The notes beneath the pieces were generated by a model that worked only from the letters and a program-made list of their open reading frames with translations, did not search any database and had not been told where the DNA came from. This document shows, piece by piece, positions 50,777-59,349 of a DNA stretch of 64,000 nucleotides. The DNA is from Opitutus terrae PB90-1. GTDB taxonomy: Bacteria; Verrucomicrobiota; Verrucomicrobiia; Opitutales; Opitutaceae. Location: assembly GCF_000019965.1 (NCBI RefSeq), contig NC_010571.1, positions 4,597,001-4,661,000 on the forward strand. Direction: 5' to 3'. The position numbers and the translations under genes were made by a program. Numbering within the stretch: position 1 is the first letter of the stretch; every line of letters begins with the position of its first letter.

Positions 50777-52848
50777 GATTTCGAGTGGGCGGGTTTCAGG
50801 TTGATCTCCACAAAAAGCGTCTGGCCCGCCCGGCGCACGAGCAGCACCCACCAATCGGCCTTGCCGGCCACGGCGCGCTCCCGCTCGCTCCGCAGCTCCG
50901 CGACGTTGGTGACGGGCCGCCCGCTGGCGCTCTCGATCACATCGTCGCTGCGCAACCCGGCGAGCGCCGCCCACCCTGCCGGCATCGCACTCTCGACGAG
51001 CACGCCTTGCGCGTCGCGCGAAAGTTGCAGCCGCACGCGATCGTCGAACGCGATGTCGTGCACCGAGAACTCCAAATCGGTGTCTTCCCACCACGGCATC
51101 TCGGCCGCCGGCGTGGGCTGCGCCTCCAGCAGCACCGGCAACGACCGCGTCTGGCCGTCCCGCCAGATCGTGAACACCGCTGACGTCCCGGCGCGATACT
51201 GCCGGATCTGTCGCGCCAGCACGTCCGTATCCTCCGGCCGCCGCGCAGTGACCGGCGCGCCATCGAGCGCGAGCACGACGTCGCCCACTTTCAGCTCGGC
51301 CTTTTCGGCCTCCGTGCCCGGATAAATCCGCGTCAGCCGCGCGCCGCCTTCCGCCTTGATTCCGAGCCGGTCGCCCAGCTTCGGTGTCAGCGGCTGCGAC
51401 GCCGCCCCCAGCCACGCCTTTCGCGCCTGCTGCGTGACGTTGTGATCACTCGTCTCGCGAAGCTCGACGACCGAACTCAGCACCGCTCCATCGCGGCGCA
51501 CGCTGGCCAGCACGGTCCGCCGGTGATTCGGCGCTGCAGCCAGCAACCGGTCGGTCAACGCACGCAACTCCGCGACGGTCGCGACGGGCTTGCCATCCAC
51601 CGCCAGCAGCACGTCCTCGCGCCGCAGGATCGGCTCGGCCTGCCCGCAGGGCCCCGCCGGGCGCACGTTTTCCAGCCACACGCCGGCGGTTTCCGGCAGT
51701 CGCTGTTCGCGCACGAGTTCGCGCGTCAGGTCCCGCACCACGGCGCCCCAGCCGCGGATCTCGACATCATCGGCCTGCGCCGGCTGGCGTTCCGCCAGCG
51801 TGAGCCGAATCGTTTGCGCCGCGCCCTCGCGCGTGAAGTCGATCGCGAAAACGTCGCCCGGCAGTCGGCTCATCTCGAGCCGGTTGAAATGCGCCACCGC
51901 CTTTTCCTCCGCACCTTCGATCGGCTGGCCGTCGCAGGCCGTCACCAAATCGCCCGGACGCAGGCCCGCTGCCGCCGCCGGCGAGTTCTCCGCCACGTCG
52001 CCGACGATGACGCCGGCGCCTCGGCCGTTCGCCTCGAGTCGCGGCTGCACCGTGATGCCCGACCAGCCGCGCGTCACCCGGCCGCTCTTCCCGAGCTGCG
52101 CCGCCACGGCGCGCGCGAGGTTGCCGGGAATCGCTCCGCTCAAGTTGAACACGCCGAGCTCATTGATGCCGACAATCTCGCCGCGGGCGTTCACCAGCGG
52201 CCCGCCGCTGTTGCCGCCGAAGATTCGCGCGTCATGCAAAATCCAGCGCACGAGCGTGCCCACGTTTTCCCCGCGCAGCACCATCCGCCCGGCGGTTTGC
52301 TCCGGCAGCACGAGCGAAGGATTCGAAACGATGCCGCGCGTGACCGACTGCGAGAGAAACCCCGGACTGCCCAGCGCGAACACCGTGTCGCCCGCGCGCA
52401 GCGCATCCGAATCACCAAACGTCGCCGCCACCAGTGCGGGCGCGCCGCTCGGGCGCTGGGACAGGTCCATCTGCAGCACGGCCAGATCGGTCAGCGGATC
52501 CTGGCCCTGCAGCTTCGCGTCGATGTGCGAACCATCGAAAAGGTAGCAGCGGAAGTAGTCTCCGTCTTGCGTCACGTGCGCGTTCGTCAGCACGCGGCCC
52601 TCGACCGCGATCACCACGCCGCTGCCGGCGGTCCACTGTTTGGTCAGCCGGCCGTCGCTGGGCCGCAGCCGGATCGCTTCGATCCGCACGATCGACGGGA
52701 AAATCTTCGCGAGCATCGGATCATGCGTCGGCGTGGTCGCCGCGGTTTCCGTCGGTTTTCCCGTGGCTCCGATCGCCGCGGCGGCGACCGACCACACCGC
52801 GCACACGATCAACCCGCTCAGCAGCTTCCGCAACGACGAGGCATCCAT
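50773..52848 (-). CDS. HtrA/Deg-family serine protease with multiple PDZ domains
   Basis: A 691-residue exported S1C protease. The signal or anchor segment is about residues 8-27. The catalytic triad is intact: His91 (LTNAHV), Asp121 (TDLAVLQ) and Ser214 (GGNSGGP). After the protease domain come three or more PDZ units: RGAGVIVGDVAENSPAAAAGLRPGDLV (about 300), a second near 420-520, and ARLTRIYPGTEAEKAELKVGDVVLALDG (about 530), with a last GWAALAGLRSDDVIESASG near 650. Most DegP-like proteins have two PDZ domains, so this one is enlarged. It probably works in the periplasm in protein quality control. The pseudoprotease is coupled downstream. Confidence 0.9.
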   Translation of the reverse strand: MDASSLRKLLSGLIVCAVWSVAAAAIGATGKPTETAATTPTHDPMLAKIFPSIVRIEAIRLRPSDGRLTKQWTAGSGVVIAVEGRVLTNAHVTQDGDYFRCYLFDGSHIDAKLQGQDPLTDLAVLQMDLSQRPSGAPALVAATFGDSDALRAGDTVFALGSPGFLSQSVTRGIVSNPSLVLPEQTAGRMVLRGENVGTLVRWILHDARIFGGNSGGPLVNARGEIVGINELGVFNLSGAIPGNLARAVAAQLGKSGRVTRGWSGITVQPRLEANGRGAGVIVGDVAENSPAAAAGLRPGDLVTACDGQPIEGAEEKAVAHFNRLEMSRLPGDVFAIDFTREGAAQTIRLTLAERQPAQADDVEIRGWGAVVRDLTRELVREQRLPETAGVWLENVRPAGPCGQAEPILRREDVLLAVDGKPVATVAELRALTDRLLAAAPNHRRTVLASVRRDGAVLSSVVELRETSDHNVTQQARKAWLGAASQPLTPKLGDRLGIKAEGGARLTRIYPGTEAEKAELKVGDVVLALDGAPVTARRPEDTDVLARQIRQYRAGTSAVFTIWRDGQTRSLPVLLEAQPTPAAEMPWWEDTDLEFSVHDIAFDDRVRLQLSRDAQGVLVESAMPAGWAALAGLRSDDVIESASGRPVTNVAELRSERERAVAGKADWWVLLVRRAGQTLFVEINLKPAHSKS

Positions 52849-52951
52849 GACTTCGTCCGCAGTGACTTGAAATACCATCAACTTGCAAGCGGCAAAACCG
52901 ACGATCCGGAACGTGTGCTGATGTTCGCCCCGCCAAAACGGGCCGTCGTGG

Positions 52952-53029
52952 CACGGGCCTCTCGCCCGTGAAGTAGCCCTTGTAAGCCACACGGCCGCAC
53001 CCAGTGCCCTCCACGGGCGAAACGCCCGT
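52952..53029. repeat. Composite class A element upstream of htrA
   Basis: CACGGGCCTCTCGCCCGTG (52952-52970) faces CACGGGCGAAACGCCCGT (53012-53029) in the gap 52849-53073. The paired layout is like that at 11824-11915. The htrA promoter must lie in or next to it. No gene is seen. Confidence 0.75.
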
Positions 53030-53073
53030 ACCACATCATCACGCGGCGGACGCTCGGTTGGCCGCCCCTGCTC

Positions 53074-54564
53074 TCAGCTCGCAGCGTCCGAGGACGATCC
53101 GCTCATCGCCGCGACGAATTTGCCGATGATCCCATCGAACGAGCCGTTGGTGAAAAACGCCACCACGCGCCGCCGCTCGGCGCGCGCGCCGCTGTATGCG
53201 AGCATTTTCTCGAGCAGCACCGCATTCGTCGGCGCGCTGTGCGCCTTCACTCCGAGCTGCTCGAGATGTTGCGCCACCGCCACCGTGTCGAAACGCTCGC
53301 CCGCCGCGAGCTTGTCCGCCCGATTCACCGCGCCGAGGTAAACTTCGTCCGCGAGCGCCAGCGAACGCATGAACGCCGCCTCCAGCGCCTTCGTGCGCGC
53401 CGTGTTGCTCCGCGGCTCAAACACCGCCGTCAAGATCGCGCCGGGAAACCGCGCGCGAAACGAGTGCAGCGTTTCCGCCAGCGCCGTGGGATGATGCCCG
53501 AAATCCTCGATCACCGTCAGCGCCGGCGTGTCCAGCAACACTTCCTGCCGCCGTTTCACCCCGCGGAAACGCGCCAGCGCGGCGAGATCCAGCCGCTCGG
53601 CGCCGGCCGCGCTCGCGAACAACTCGCCCACGCGTCCACTCCGCGCCGCGTCGCGGGGCAGCAGCGCGAGTTGCGCCGCCGTCGCGGCCATCGCCGCGTT
53701 GCGCGCGTTGAACAGCCCCGGCAGCGGCCAGCGCACTTCCGCCCAGGGCTGTCCTTGCCAGCTCAACCCAAACTCGCCGCCCGCGGCCGATTCGCGGAAT
53801 GCTTCGATGCGCAGATCGTTGCGCTCGCCCGTGCCGACCCGCACCACGTTCGTCCACGGCAACGCGCCGAGCGCGCGCAGGTTCTCGTCGTCGCCATTGA
53901 GCACCACAAAGCCGTTGCGCGGCACGATCCGCGTCAGGTGCACGAACGTCCGCTGCACATCCGCCAGGTCGCGGAAGATGTCCGCGTGATCGAACTCGAG
54001 ATTGTTCAACACCGCGATGTGCGGCGCGTAGTGGATGAACTTGCTGCGCTTGTCGAAGAACGCGCTGTCGTACTCGTCGCCCTCGATCACGAACGGATCC
54101 GCCGCCGCGCCGAGGTGATTGCCCGTCGGCGGATCGATCGGCACGCCGCCAATCAGGAAGCCGGGATCGCGGCCATTCGCACGCAGCAGGTAGGCCGTGA
54201 GCGCGGTGGTGGTCGTTTTGCCATGCGTGCCACAGACCACGATGTTCCGCCGCACGTTCAGCACCAGGCTGTGCAGCGCCGCCGGCAACGAGGTGAACGC
54301 GAACCGGCGCGTGTCCAGCAGCCACTCCACCTCGGGATTGCCGCGCGACATCGCATTGCCGATCACGACGAGATCTGGCGCGAGCCGCTCGAGCCGGGCG
54401 GCATCGTAGCCCTCGTGCAGCGCGATGCCCGACTGCGCGAGCACCGTGCTCATCGGCGGATACACGTCGACGTCGGCGCCGAGCACGTCATGGCCGGCGG
54501 CGCGCGCCAGCAGCGCCGCGTTGCCCATCGCCGTGCCGCAAACACCCATGAAATAGATTCTCAT
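53074..54564 (-). CDS. mpl: UDP-N-acetylmuramate:tripeptide ligase
   Basis: A 496-residue Mur-type ligase. Mpl attaches the recycled tripeptide L-Ala-gamma-D-Glu-mDAP to UDP-MurNAc in peptidoglycan recycling. The N-terminus RIYFMGVCGTAMGNAALLA is the UDP-binding Rossmann part, the ATP loop is CGTHGKTTTT with Lys116, EGDEYDSAFFDKRSKF binds metal/substrate, and NNLEFDHADIF and IEDFGHHPTAL complete the family pattern. GTAMG in the opening and EGDEYDSAFFDKRSKF favour Mpl over MurC. ATG 54564 starts MRIYFMGVCGT. It is divergent from the ABC exporter. Gram-negative-type envelope and wall recycling are implied. Confidence 0.93.
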   Translation of the reverse strand: MRIYFMGVCGTAMGNAALLARAAGHDVLGADVDVYPPMSTVLAQSGIALHEGYDAARLERLAPDLVVIGNAMSRGNPEVEWLLDTRRFAFTSLPAALHSLVLNVRRNIVVCGTHGKTTTTALTAYLLRANGRDPGFLIGGVPIDPPTGNHLGAAADPFVIEGDEYDSAFFDKRSKFIHYAPHIAVLNNLEFDHADIFRDLADVQRTFVHLTRIVPRNGFVVLNGDDENLRALGALPWTNVVRVGTGERNDLRIEAFRESAAGGEFGLSWQGQPWAEVRWPLPGLFNARNAAMAATAAQLALLPRDAARSGRVGELFASAAGAERLDLAALARFRGVKRRQEVLLDTPALTVIEDFGHHPTALAETLHSFRARFPGAILTAVFEPRSNTARTKALEAAFMRSLALADEVYLGAVNRADKLAAGERFDTVAVAQHLEQLGVKAHSAPTNAVLLEKMLAYSGARAERRRVVAFFTNGSFDGIIGKFVAAMSGSSSDAAS

Positions 54565-54661
54565 GCGCGCACCCTGTCTGAGCCGGCCACGGCTCCGGCT
54601 CAAACGCTAAACGCAAAAAGGTCGGTGGGACTCGGCAGCCAATCCGCCGATCTGCCCGTTC

Positions 54662-54743
54662 GTAGGGCTGCCGCTCGCCGGCAGCCGCGAAACAAAACAG
54701 AGTGTCCAACGCGTTCCTGGCCGGCGGCAAGCGCCGGCCCTAC
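54662..54743. repeat. Class E composite element
   Basis: Outer arms GTAGGGC (54662-54668) and GCCCTAC (54737-54743) enclose two hairpins: GGCTGCCG...GGCAGCC (54666-54686) and GGCCGGCG...CGCCGGCC (54719-54739). The gap 54565-54802 between divergent genes contains this element and no supported gene. Confidence 0.75.
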
Positions 54744-54802
54744 CGGGTCCCACAGCAACGCCCCGCCGCCGAACGCGAATTGACAGCGCCCGCCGGAACC
54801 CG

Positions 54803-55795
54803 TTGCCATCGAGCGTGCCCGCAGCTCGCCTCGCCGCCGACGTTCGGATTCGCGACCTGACCAAACATTACGGTCGGCTCGCGGCGTTGCGAGGCATCAG
54901 CTTCGACGTGGCCGCCGGCGAGATCTTCGGGCTGCTTGGCCCCAACGGTGCTGGCAAGACCACCACCCTCGAGTGCCTGCTCGGCTTGCGTCGCGCCGAC
55001 GCGGGCGCGCTGCACGTCGGCGGAATCGACGCGCTCGCGCAGCCGGAAGACGTCCGCCAGATCGTCGGCGCGCAGCTGCAAGCCGCCACGCTGCAGGACA
55101 AGATCACACCGCGTCAGGCGCTGCAGCTCGCCGCCTCGTTCTACGCCGAGCCGTGTCCGCCGGACGAACTGCTCGAGCGCTTCGGGCTGCACGCGAAAGC
55201 GCACGCCGCGTTTGACACCCTTTCGGGCGGACAAAAACAGCGCGTGCTGCTCGCGCTCGCGTTCGTCAATCGGCCGCGGCTCGTGGTGCTCGACGAACCC
55301 ACCGCCGGACTCGATCCGCAGTCGCGCCGGGAATTGCACGCCGTCATTCGCCAGCTGCGCGCGGACGGCTGTACGATTCTGTTGAGCACGCATCAACTCG
55401 ACGAGGCCGGGCAGCTCTGCGACCGAATCGGCATCCTGCACGAAGGCCGGCTCGTCGCCGACGCGCCGCCGTCCCAACTCATTGCCGGCGCCCGCGCGCT
55501 GCCGAAGGTCGTCTTCACCACCGCGCAGCCGCTCACGGCAACGATGGTCTCTGGTCTGCACGGGGTCGCGTCGGTCGCAGCGCACGACGGCGGCTGGTGT
55601 GCGGACACCCGCGATGTCAGCGGCACGATCACGGCGTTGACGCGCCAGCTCGAGCGTGACGGCAATCCGCTCATCGGTCTTCAGATCCAGCGTCCCACCT
55701 TGGAGGATGTTTTTCTCGAGCTCACCGGCCGCGCGTGGATGCCGCCAGCCAACCCCCTCGAGGGCGGCGTGACCGACGAAAGGAACACGCCGTGA
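54803..55795 (+). CDS. ABC-2 exporter ATP-binding protein
   Basis: A 330-residue ATPase of the NatA/CcmA/DrrA type. Walker A GPNGAGKTT, signature LSGGQKQRVLLALA, Walker B LVVLDEPTAGLDP and the H-loop STHQLDEAG are complete. The C-terminal 90 residues form a small accessory domain ending in PTLEDVFLELTGR, the usual ending of this subfamily. The start may be TTG 54803 or GTG 55795-independent GTG 54815, which gives a start four codons later. It is coupled to the permease by GTGA at 55792. Substrate unknown. Confidence 0.9.
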   Translation: MPSSVPAARLAADVRIRDLTKHYGRLAALRGISFDVAAGEIFGLLGPNGAGKTTTLECLLGLRRADAGALHVGGIDALAQPEDVRQIVGAQLQAATLQDKITPRQALQLAASFYAEPCPPDELLERFGLHAKAHAAFDTLSGGQKQRVLLALAFVNRPRLVVLDEPTAGLDPQSRRELHAVIRQLRADGCTILLSTHQLDEAGQLCDRIGILHEGRLVADAPPSQLIAGARALPKVVFTTAQPLTATMVSGLHGVASVAAHDGGWCADTRDVSGTITALTRQLERDGNPLIGLQIQRPTLEDVFLELTGRAWMPPANPLEGGVTDERNTP

Positions 55796-57123
55796 GCGGC
55801 GCACGCCCTTGGGCCGGTGCGCTCCGGCATTTCTGGGTGACGCTGCAACTCAACTCCCGGAGCAAGCAGGCGATCGGTTACGGCTATCTGTTGCCGGTGT
55901 TCTTCCTGCTCGCATTCGGCAGCGTCTTTCGCGGCGGCGAGCCGCTCCTTCTCGATCAGATGGGCCAACTGCTCACGATCACGATTCTCGGCACGGCGTC
56001 GATCGGACTGCCGACCGCGCTCGTCGCCGAACGCGAACGCGGTGTCTGGCGCCGCTATCGGTTACTCCCTGTCTCCACCGCTCGACTGCTCGCCGGTACG
56101 TTGCTCGCGCGGCTGGTGATCGTCGTCACCGCGGTTGCGCTGCAGGTCGTCCTCGCGCGGCTGATCTACGACACGCCGCTGCCGCAGCATCCGTTCTCCG
56201 CGTTCGCCGCGTTGCTGGTGGTGACGTTCGCTTTTCTCGGGCTCGGATTGGTCGTGGCCGCGCTCGCGAACGATGTTCCTTCCGTGCAGGCGCTCGGTCA
56301 GTGCCTCTTCCTCCCCATGATCATGATCGGCGGCGTCGGCGTACCGCTGAGCGTCCTGCCCGCGTGGGCGCAGCGCGTCGCCGGTTTCATGCCCGGGCGT
56401 TATGCTGTCGAAGCGCTGCAATCCACGTTCAACGCTCCCGCCGGACTCCGCCGCGAAGGTTTCGCGGTGCTCGCCCTGCTCGTGATCGGCGCGGCCGCGG
56501 CCGGCGTGGGACTCAAGCTTTTCCGCTGGGATCCGCTGCACCGCGCCGGCCGCACCGCGGGCGGATGGATCGCCGTCGCGCTGCTCGCCTGGCTGGGCGT
56601 CGGGCTCACCGCCTCTGTGACGGGCCGGCTTGCCCCGATCGGCGCGGCGGGGGCGAGTTACGAGACGATCACAGACGAGGAATTGGAGCAGATCCGCTTC
56701 GATGATCTCACGGGAGACAACGAGCTCGTCACGCGTCTGGCCCGGCCCTTCGATGCGGCCGCGGCGGAGCGTATCCGCCCTTTCCTGGAAAAATTGCATG
56801 CGTGGCCCCCTGGGCAGGTGACCGATCCCGTGCAGCACGCGCGCAATCTGCTGAGCGTCGCCGCGATCGCCGACGTCACCGCGGACTTGCAGGAAGCGCA
56901 GATCGGCCGCGCCGTTTTTGATGAATTGCAGGCGCGCTACCCGCGTCCGCAGCTCCGCCGGATTCTCGGCTGGATCATCCTGAATCCCGATGGCGAACGC
57001 GTGATCACCGCCACGCCGGAGTTGGGGCTGCGCCGCGAGATCAACGAACGCGCGGTGCGGCAACGCAGCATTTTCTACGCGAAGAAATTCCTCGGCCGGC
57101 TGCTCGGCAAGCTGCCCGACTGA
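55792..57123 (+). CDS. ABC-2 permease with long soluble C-terminal extension
   Basis: A 443-residue protein. Residues about 1-245 make a six-helix ABC-2 permease (LPVFFLLAFGSVF, AERERGVWRRYRLLPVS, LPAWAQRVAGFMPGRYAVEAL). One more helix lies near 262-280. The last 150 residues are soluble and helical (YETITDEELEQIRFDDLTGDN...), ending AKKFLGRLLGKLPD. This extension is not part of typical ABC-2 permeases and looks like a cytochrome-free helical domain of unknown role. GTG 55792 overlaps the ATPase stop. It converges with the hybrid kinase, leaving 18 bases. Confidence 0.85.
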   Translation: MSGARPWAGALRHFWVTLQLNSRSKQAIGYGYLLPVFFLLAFGSVFRGGEPLLLDQMGQLLTITILGTASIGLPTALVAERERGVWRRYRLLPVSTARLLAGTLLARLVIVVTAVALQVVLARLIYDTPLPQHPFSAFAALLVVTFAFLGLGLVVAALANDVPSVQALGQCLFLPMIMIGGVGVPLSVLPAWAQRVAGFMPGRYAVEALQSTFNAPAGLRREGFAVLALLVIGAAAAGVGLKLFRWDPLHRAGRTAGGWIAVALLAWLGVGLTASVTGRLAPIGAAGASYETITDEELEQIRFDDLTGDNELVTRLARPFDAAAAERIRPFLEKLHAWPPGQVTDPVQHARNLLSVAAIADVTADLQEAQIGRAVFDELQARYPRPQLRRILGWIILNPDGERVITATPELGLRREINERAVRQRSIFYAKKFLGRLLGKLPD

Positions 57124-57141
57124 GCCGCCGCCCGTCGCGCG

Positions 57142-59349
57142 TCAGTTCGCGCCGTTGCCGTTCCCGTTGATCGCCCGCCCGGCCCGGCTGATCGCCGCGT
57201 GCAGCCGCTGCATGTCCACGGGCTTGGTCAGATGGTCGCGGAAACCCGCGTCGCGGCAGGCCTGCAGGTCGTCCTCCATCCCATAGCCGCTCAGACAAAT
57301 GCCAACCAGGTCCGGCCGCCGCGCGCGAAGCTTGCGCATCAAATCGAGCCCGCTCTCGTCCGGCAGTCCGAGATCGGAAATGAGCAGATCGATCGGCAGC
57401 TGCTGAAACACCTCGACCGCCGCGGCCGCGGTCTCGGCATATTCCACCTGATGCCCGGCCTTGCGCAACAGCCGCGTCAGCAGCCTGCCGGTGTCGCCAT
57501 GATCTTCCACGAGCAGAATCCGGTAGCCGTGCTCGCCGGACGTGCCGTCCGGCCGCTGCCCGCGCGTGCCGGAAGAAGACAACGGCGGCATGGTCCGGTC
57601 GGTCAGCGGCAGCTCGACGCTGAACGTCGCGCCGCAGCCCAGTCCCTCCGAGGCGACCGCAATCTTGCCGCCGTGCAGGTCGACGATCGCGCGGGCGATG
57701 GAAAGCCCGAGGCCCAGGCCCGATTCGCCGGATCGCCGTTTGCCGTTCGTGGCAACCTGCTCGAACGGCCGGAAGATCCGGTCGAGGTGCGTCGGATCGA
57801 TGCCCATACCCTTGTCCACCACGTCCACGATGAGTCGGGCCGGCGCGCCCTCGGCCCGACGGGTGCGCAGCGCGATCCGCGTCTTGGCCGGACTAAACTT
57901 GTTCGCGTTCTTGAGCAGGTTCCAGAACACCTGCTGCAACCGTGGTCCGTCACCCTCCACGCGCTGCCCTTCCGCGGCGAACAGATCCATCTCGATCTGC
58001 TGGTCTTTCGCGTCGAGATCAGGCGCCACGATCAGCGCCGTCTCGTGCAGCAGCGCGGCGATGTCGAGCACCTGCGGCTCAAACTCGAGCTTGCCGCGCT
58101 CGAGCTTGGTGAGGTCGAGCAGGTCGTCGACCAGCCGGCTCTGAATGCCGATGTTGCGCCGGATCATCCGCAGATCCTCGCGCACATCCTGGGGGAGCCG
58201 GTCGTCGTGTTCCAGCACGCCGGCCGCCGCGAGCACCGGCGTCAACGGCGTGCGCAGCTCGTGCGAGAGCATCGCGAGAAAATGATCCTTCGCCTGGTTC
58301 GCGGCTTCGGTTTCGCGGGCGCGCTCCGCAAGCTCGTTCTGCCAGCGCAGCGCCTCGGCGATGAGCCCGCATTGCGCCGCCACCCATTCCATCACCCGGA
58401 ACTGCTCCTGCGTCCATTGCGCCGGCTGGGTGCTGGTTGCCATCACCAGCCCGTAGAGCTCCCCACGTACGCGCATCGGCGTCGCGAGCACGGAGCACAC
58501 CGGCCCTTGCCCGCCAAACGGCGCCGCCAACGCGGGCTCCTTGCGCAGATCGGAGACGTATGCCGTCCGATCGCAGCTCAACACCACGCCGGCAATCGAG
58601 CCCGCCATCGGCCAGTTGTCGGGCACCGGCGGCATGTCGCCCACCGTCGCCTGCGCCTTGATCCGGATCCGATCGCCCTGCGTCTTGAGCACGGCGACGC
58701 CTTGCGCCGGGCTGTCGAGGATGCGCAACGCGCGCCGACAGATATCAGCCAGCGCCGCGCGGCCGGATTCCGGTGTGCGCGCCGCTTCAAGCAATCCCTG
58801 CAGCACCTCCTCGCGATTCGCGAGCTGTTGGTTGGCCAGCTGCAGCTCCTCGTTTTGGCCCGCGAGCTCCTCGGACTGGGCCTCGATCTCCTCGTTCTGC
58901 TGAGCGAGTTCCTCCGACTGCGCTTTGATCTCCTCGTTTTGCTGCGCCAGCTCCTCCGCTTGGGCCTCGAGCTCCGCCGCTTGCGCGGCGATCTGCGCGT
59001 TGCGCCGCTCCAGTCCGTCCCGCAACACGATGAGCGCATGGACCACCACCGCACCGAGGAGGATGTTGACCCAGGTGCCCGCCAGATAGATCTGTCCGTC
59101 CGCCCGGCTGATCACCGATTCGGGTAGGAGCCACCAGACCTTCACAAATGCGACAACGGCAAAGAATGCCGCCATTGACCAGAGCTGCCAGAACCGCCGC
59201 GTCCAGACACACACGAGCATGGGCAGCACGAAGGTCAGCGGCACCAAGCTCTCGCGAAACACCACCATCCGCAGAAGCGCCCAACCAATGGACAGCAGCA
59301 GCACGAGGATCGTGCTCAGGGCGTTCGAAGGACTGCGGTCGGATTTCAT
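57142..59349 (-). CDS. Hybrid histidine kinase with coiled coil and GAF domain
   Basis: About 735 residues. Three or four N-terminal helices (to about residue 110) are followed by a heptad-rich coiled coil (about 115-180) made of near-identical AQ(S/A)EELAQQNEEI units, a GAF domain (about 185-335), HisKA with the acceptor His in LAMLSHELRTPLTP, an HATPase domain (NLLKNANKFSP, DKGMGIDP, GESGLGLGLSIAR) and a C-terminal receiver with Asp in LLISDLGLPDESG. ATG 59349 overlaps the cheR stop (ATGA), which supports this start over 59376. CheR and kinase are thus co-expressed, suggesting a methylation-linked signalling branch. The signal is unknown. Confidence 0.92.
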   Translation of the reverse strand: MKSDRSPSNALSTILVLLLSIGWALLRMVVFRESLVPLTFVLPMLVCVWTRRFWQLWSMAAFFAVVAFVKVWWLLPESVISRADGQIYLAGTWVNILLGAVVVHALIVLRDGLERRNAQIAAQAAELEAQAEELAQQNEEIKAQSEELAQQNEEIEAQSEELAGQNEELQLANQQLANREEVLQGLLEAARTPESGRAALADICRRALRILDSPAQGVAVLKTQGDRIRIKAQATVGDMPPVPDNWPMAGSIAGVVLSCDRTAYVSDLRKEPALAAPFGGQGPVCSVLATPMRVRGELYGLVMATSTQPAQWTQEQFRVMEWVAAQCGLIAEALRWQNELAERARETEAANQAKDHFLAMLSHELRTPLTPVLAAAGVLEHDDRLPQDVREDLRMIRRNIGIQSRLVDDLLDLTKLERGKLEFEPQVLDIAALLHETALIVAPDLDAKDQQIEMDLFAAEGQRVEGDGPRLQQVFWNLLKNANKFSPAKTRIALRTRRAEGAPARLIVDVVDKGMGIDPTHLDRIFRPFEQVATNGKRRSGESGLGLGLSIARAIVDLHGGKIAVASEGLGCGATFSVELPLTDRTMPPLSSSGTRGQRPDGTSGEHGYRILLVEDHGDTGRLLTRLLRKAGHQVEYAETAAAAVEVFQQLPIDLLISDLGLPDESGLDLMRKLRARRPDLVGICLSGYGMEDDLQACRDAGFRDHLTKPVDMQRLHAAISRAGRAINGNGNGAN

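Noticed and set aside
50773-53034. Longer start for htrA at 53034
   Set aside because: The extra 62 codons translate class A palindromes; the signal peptide begins at 52848.
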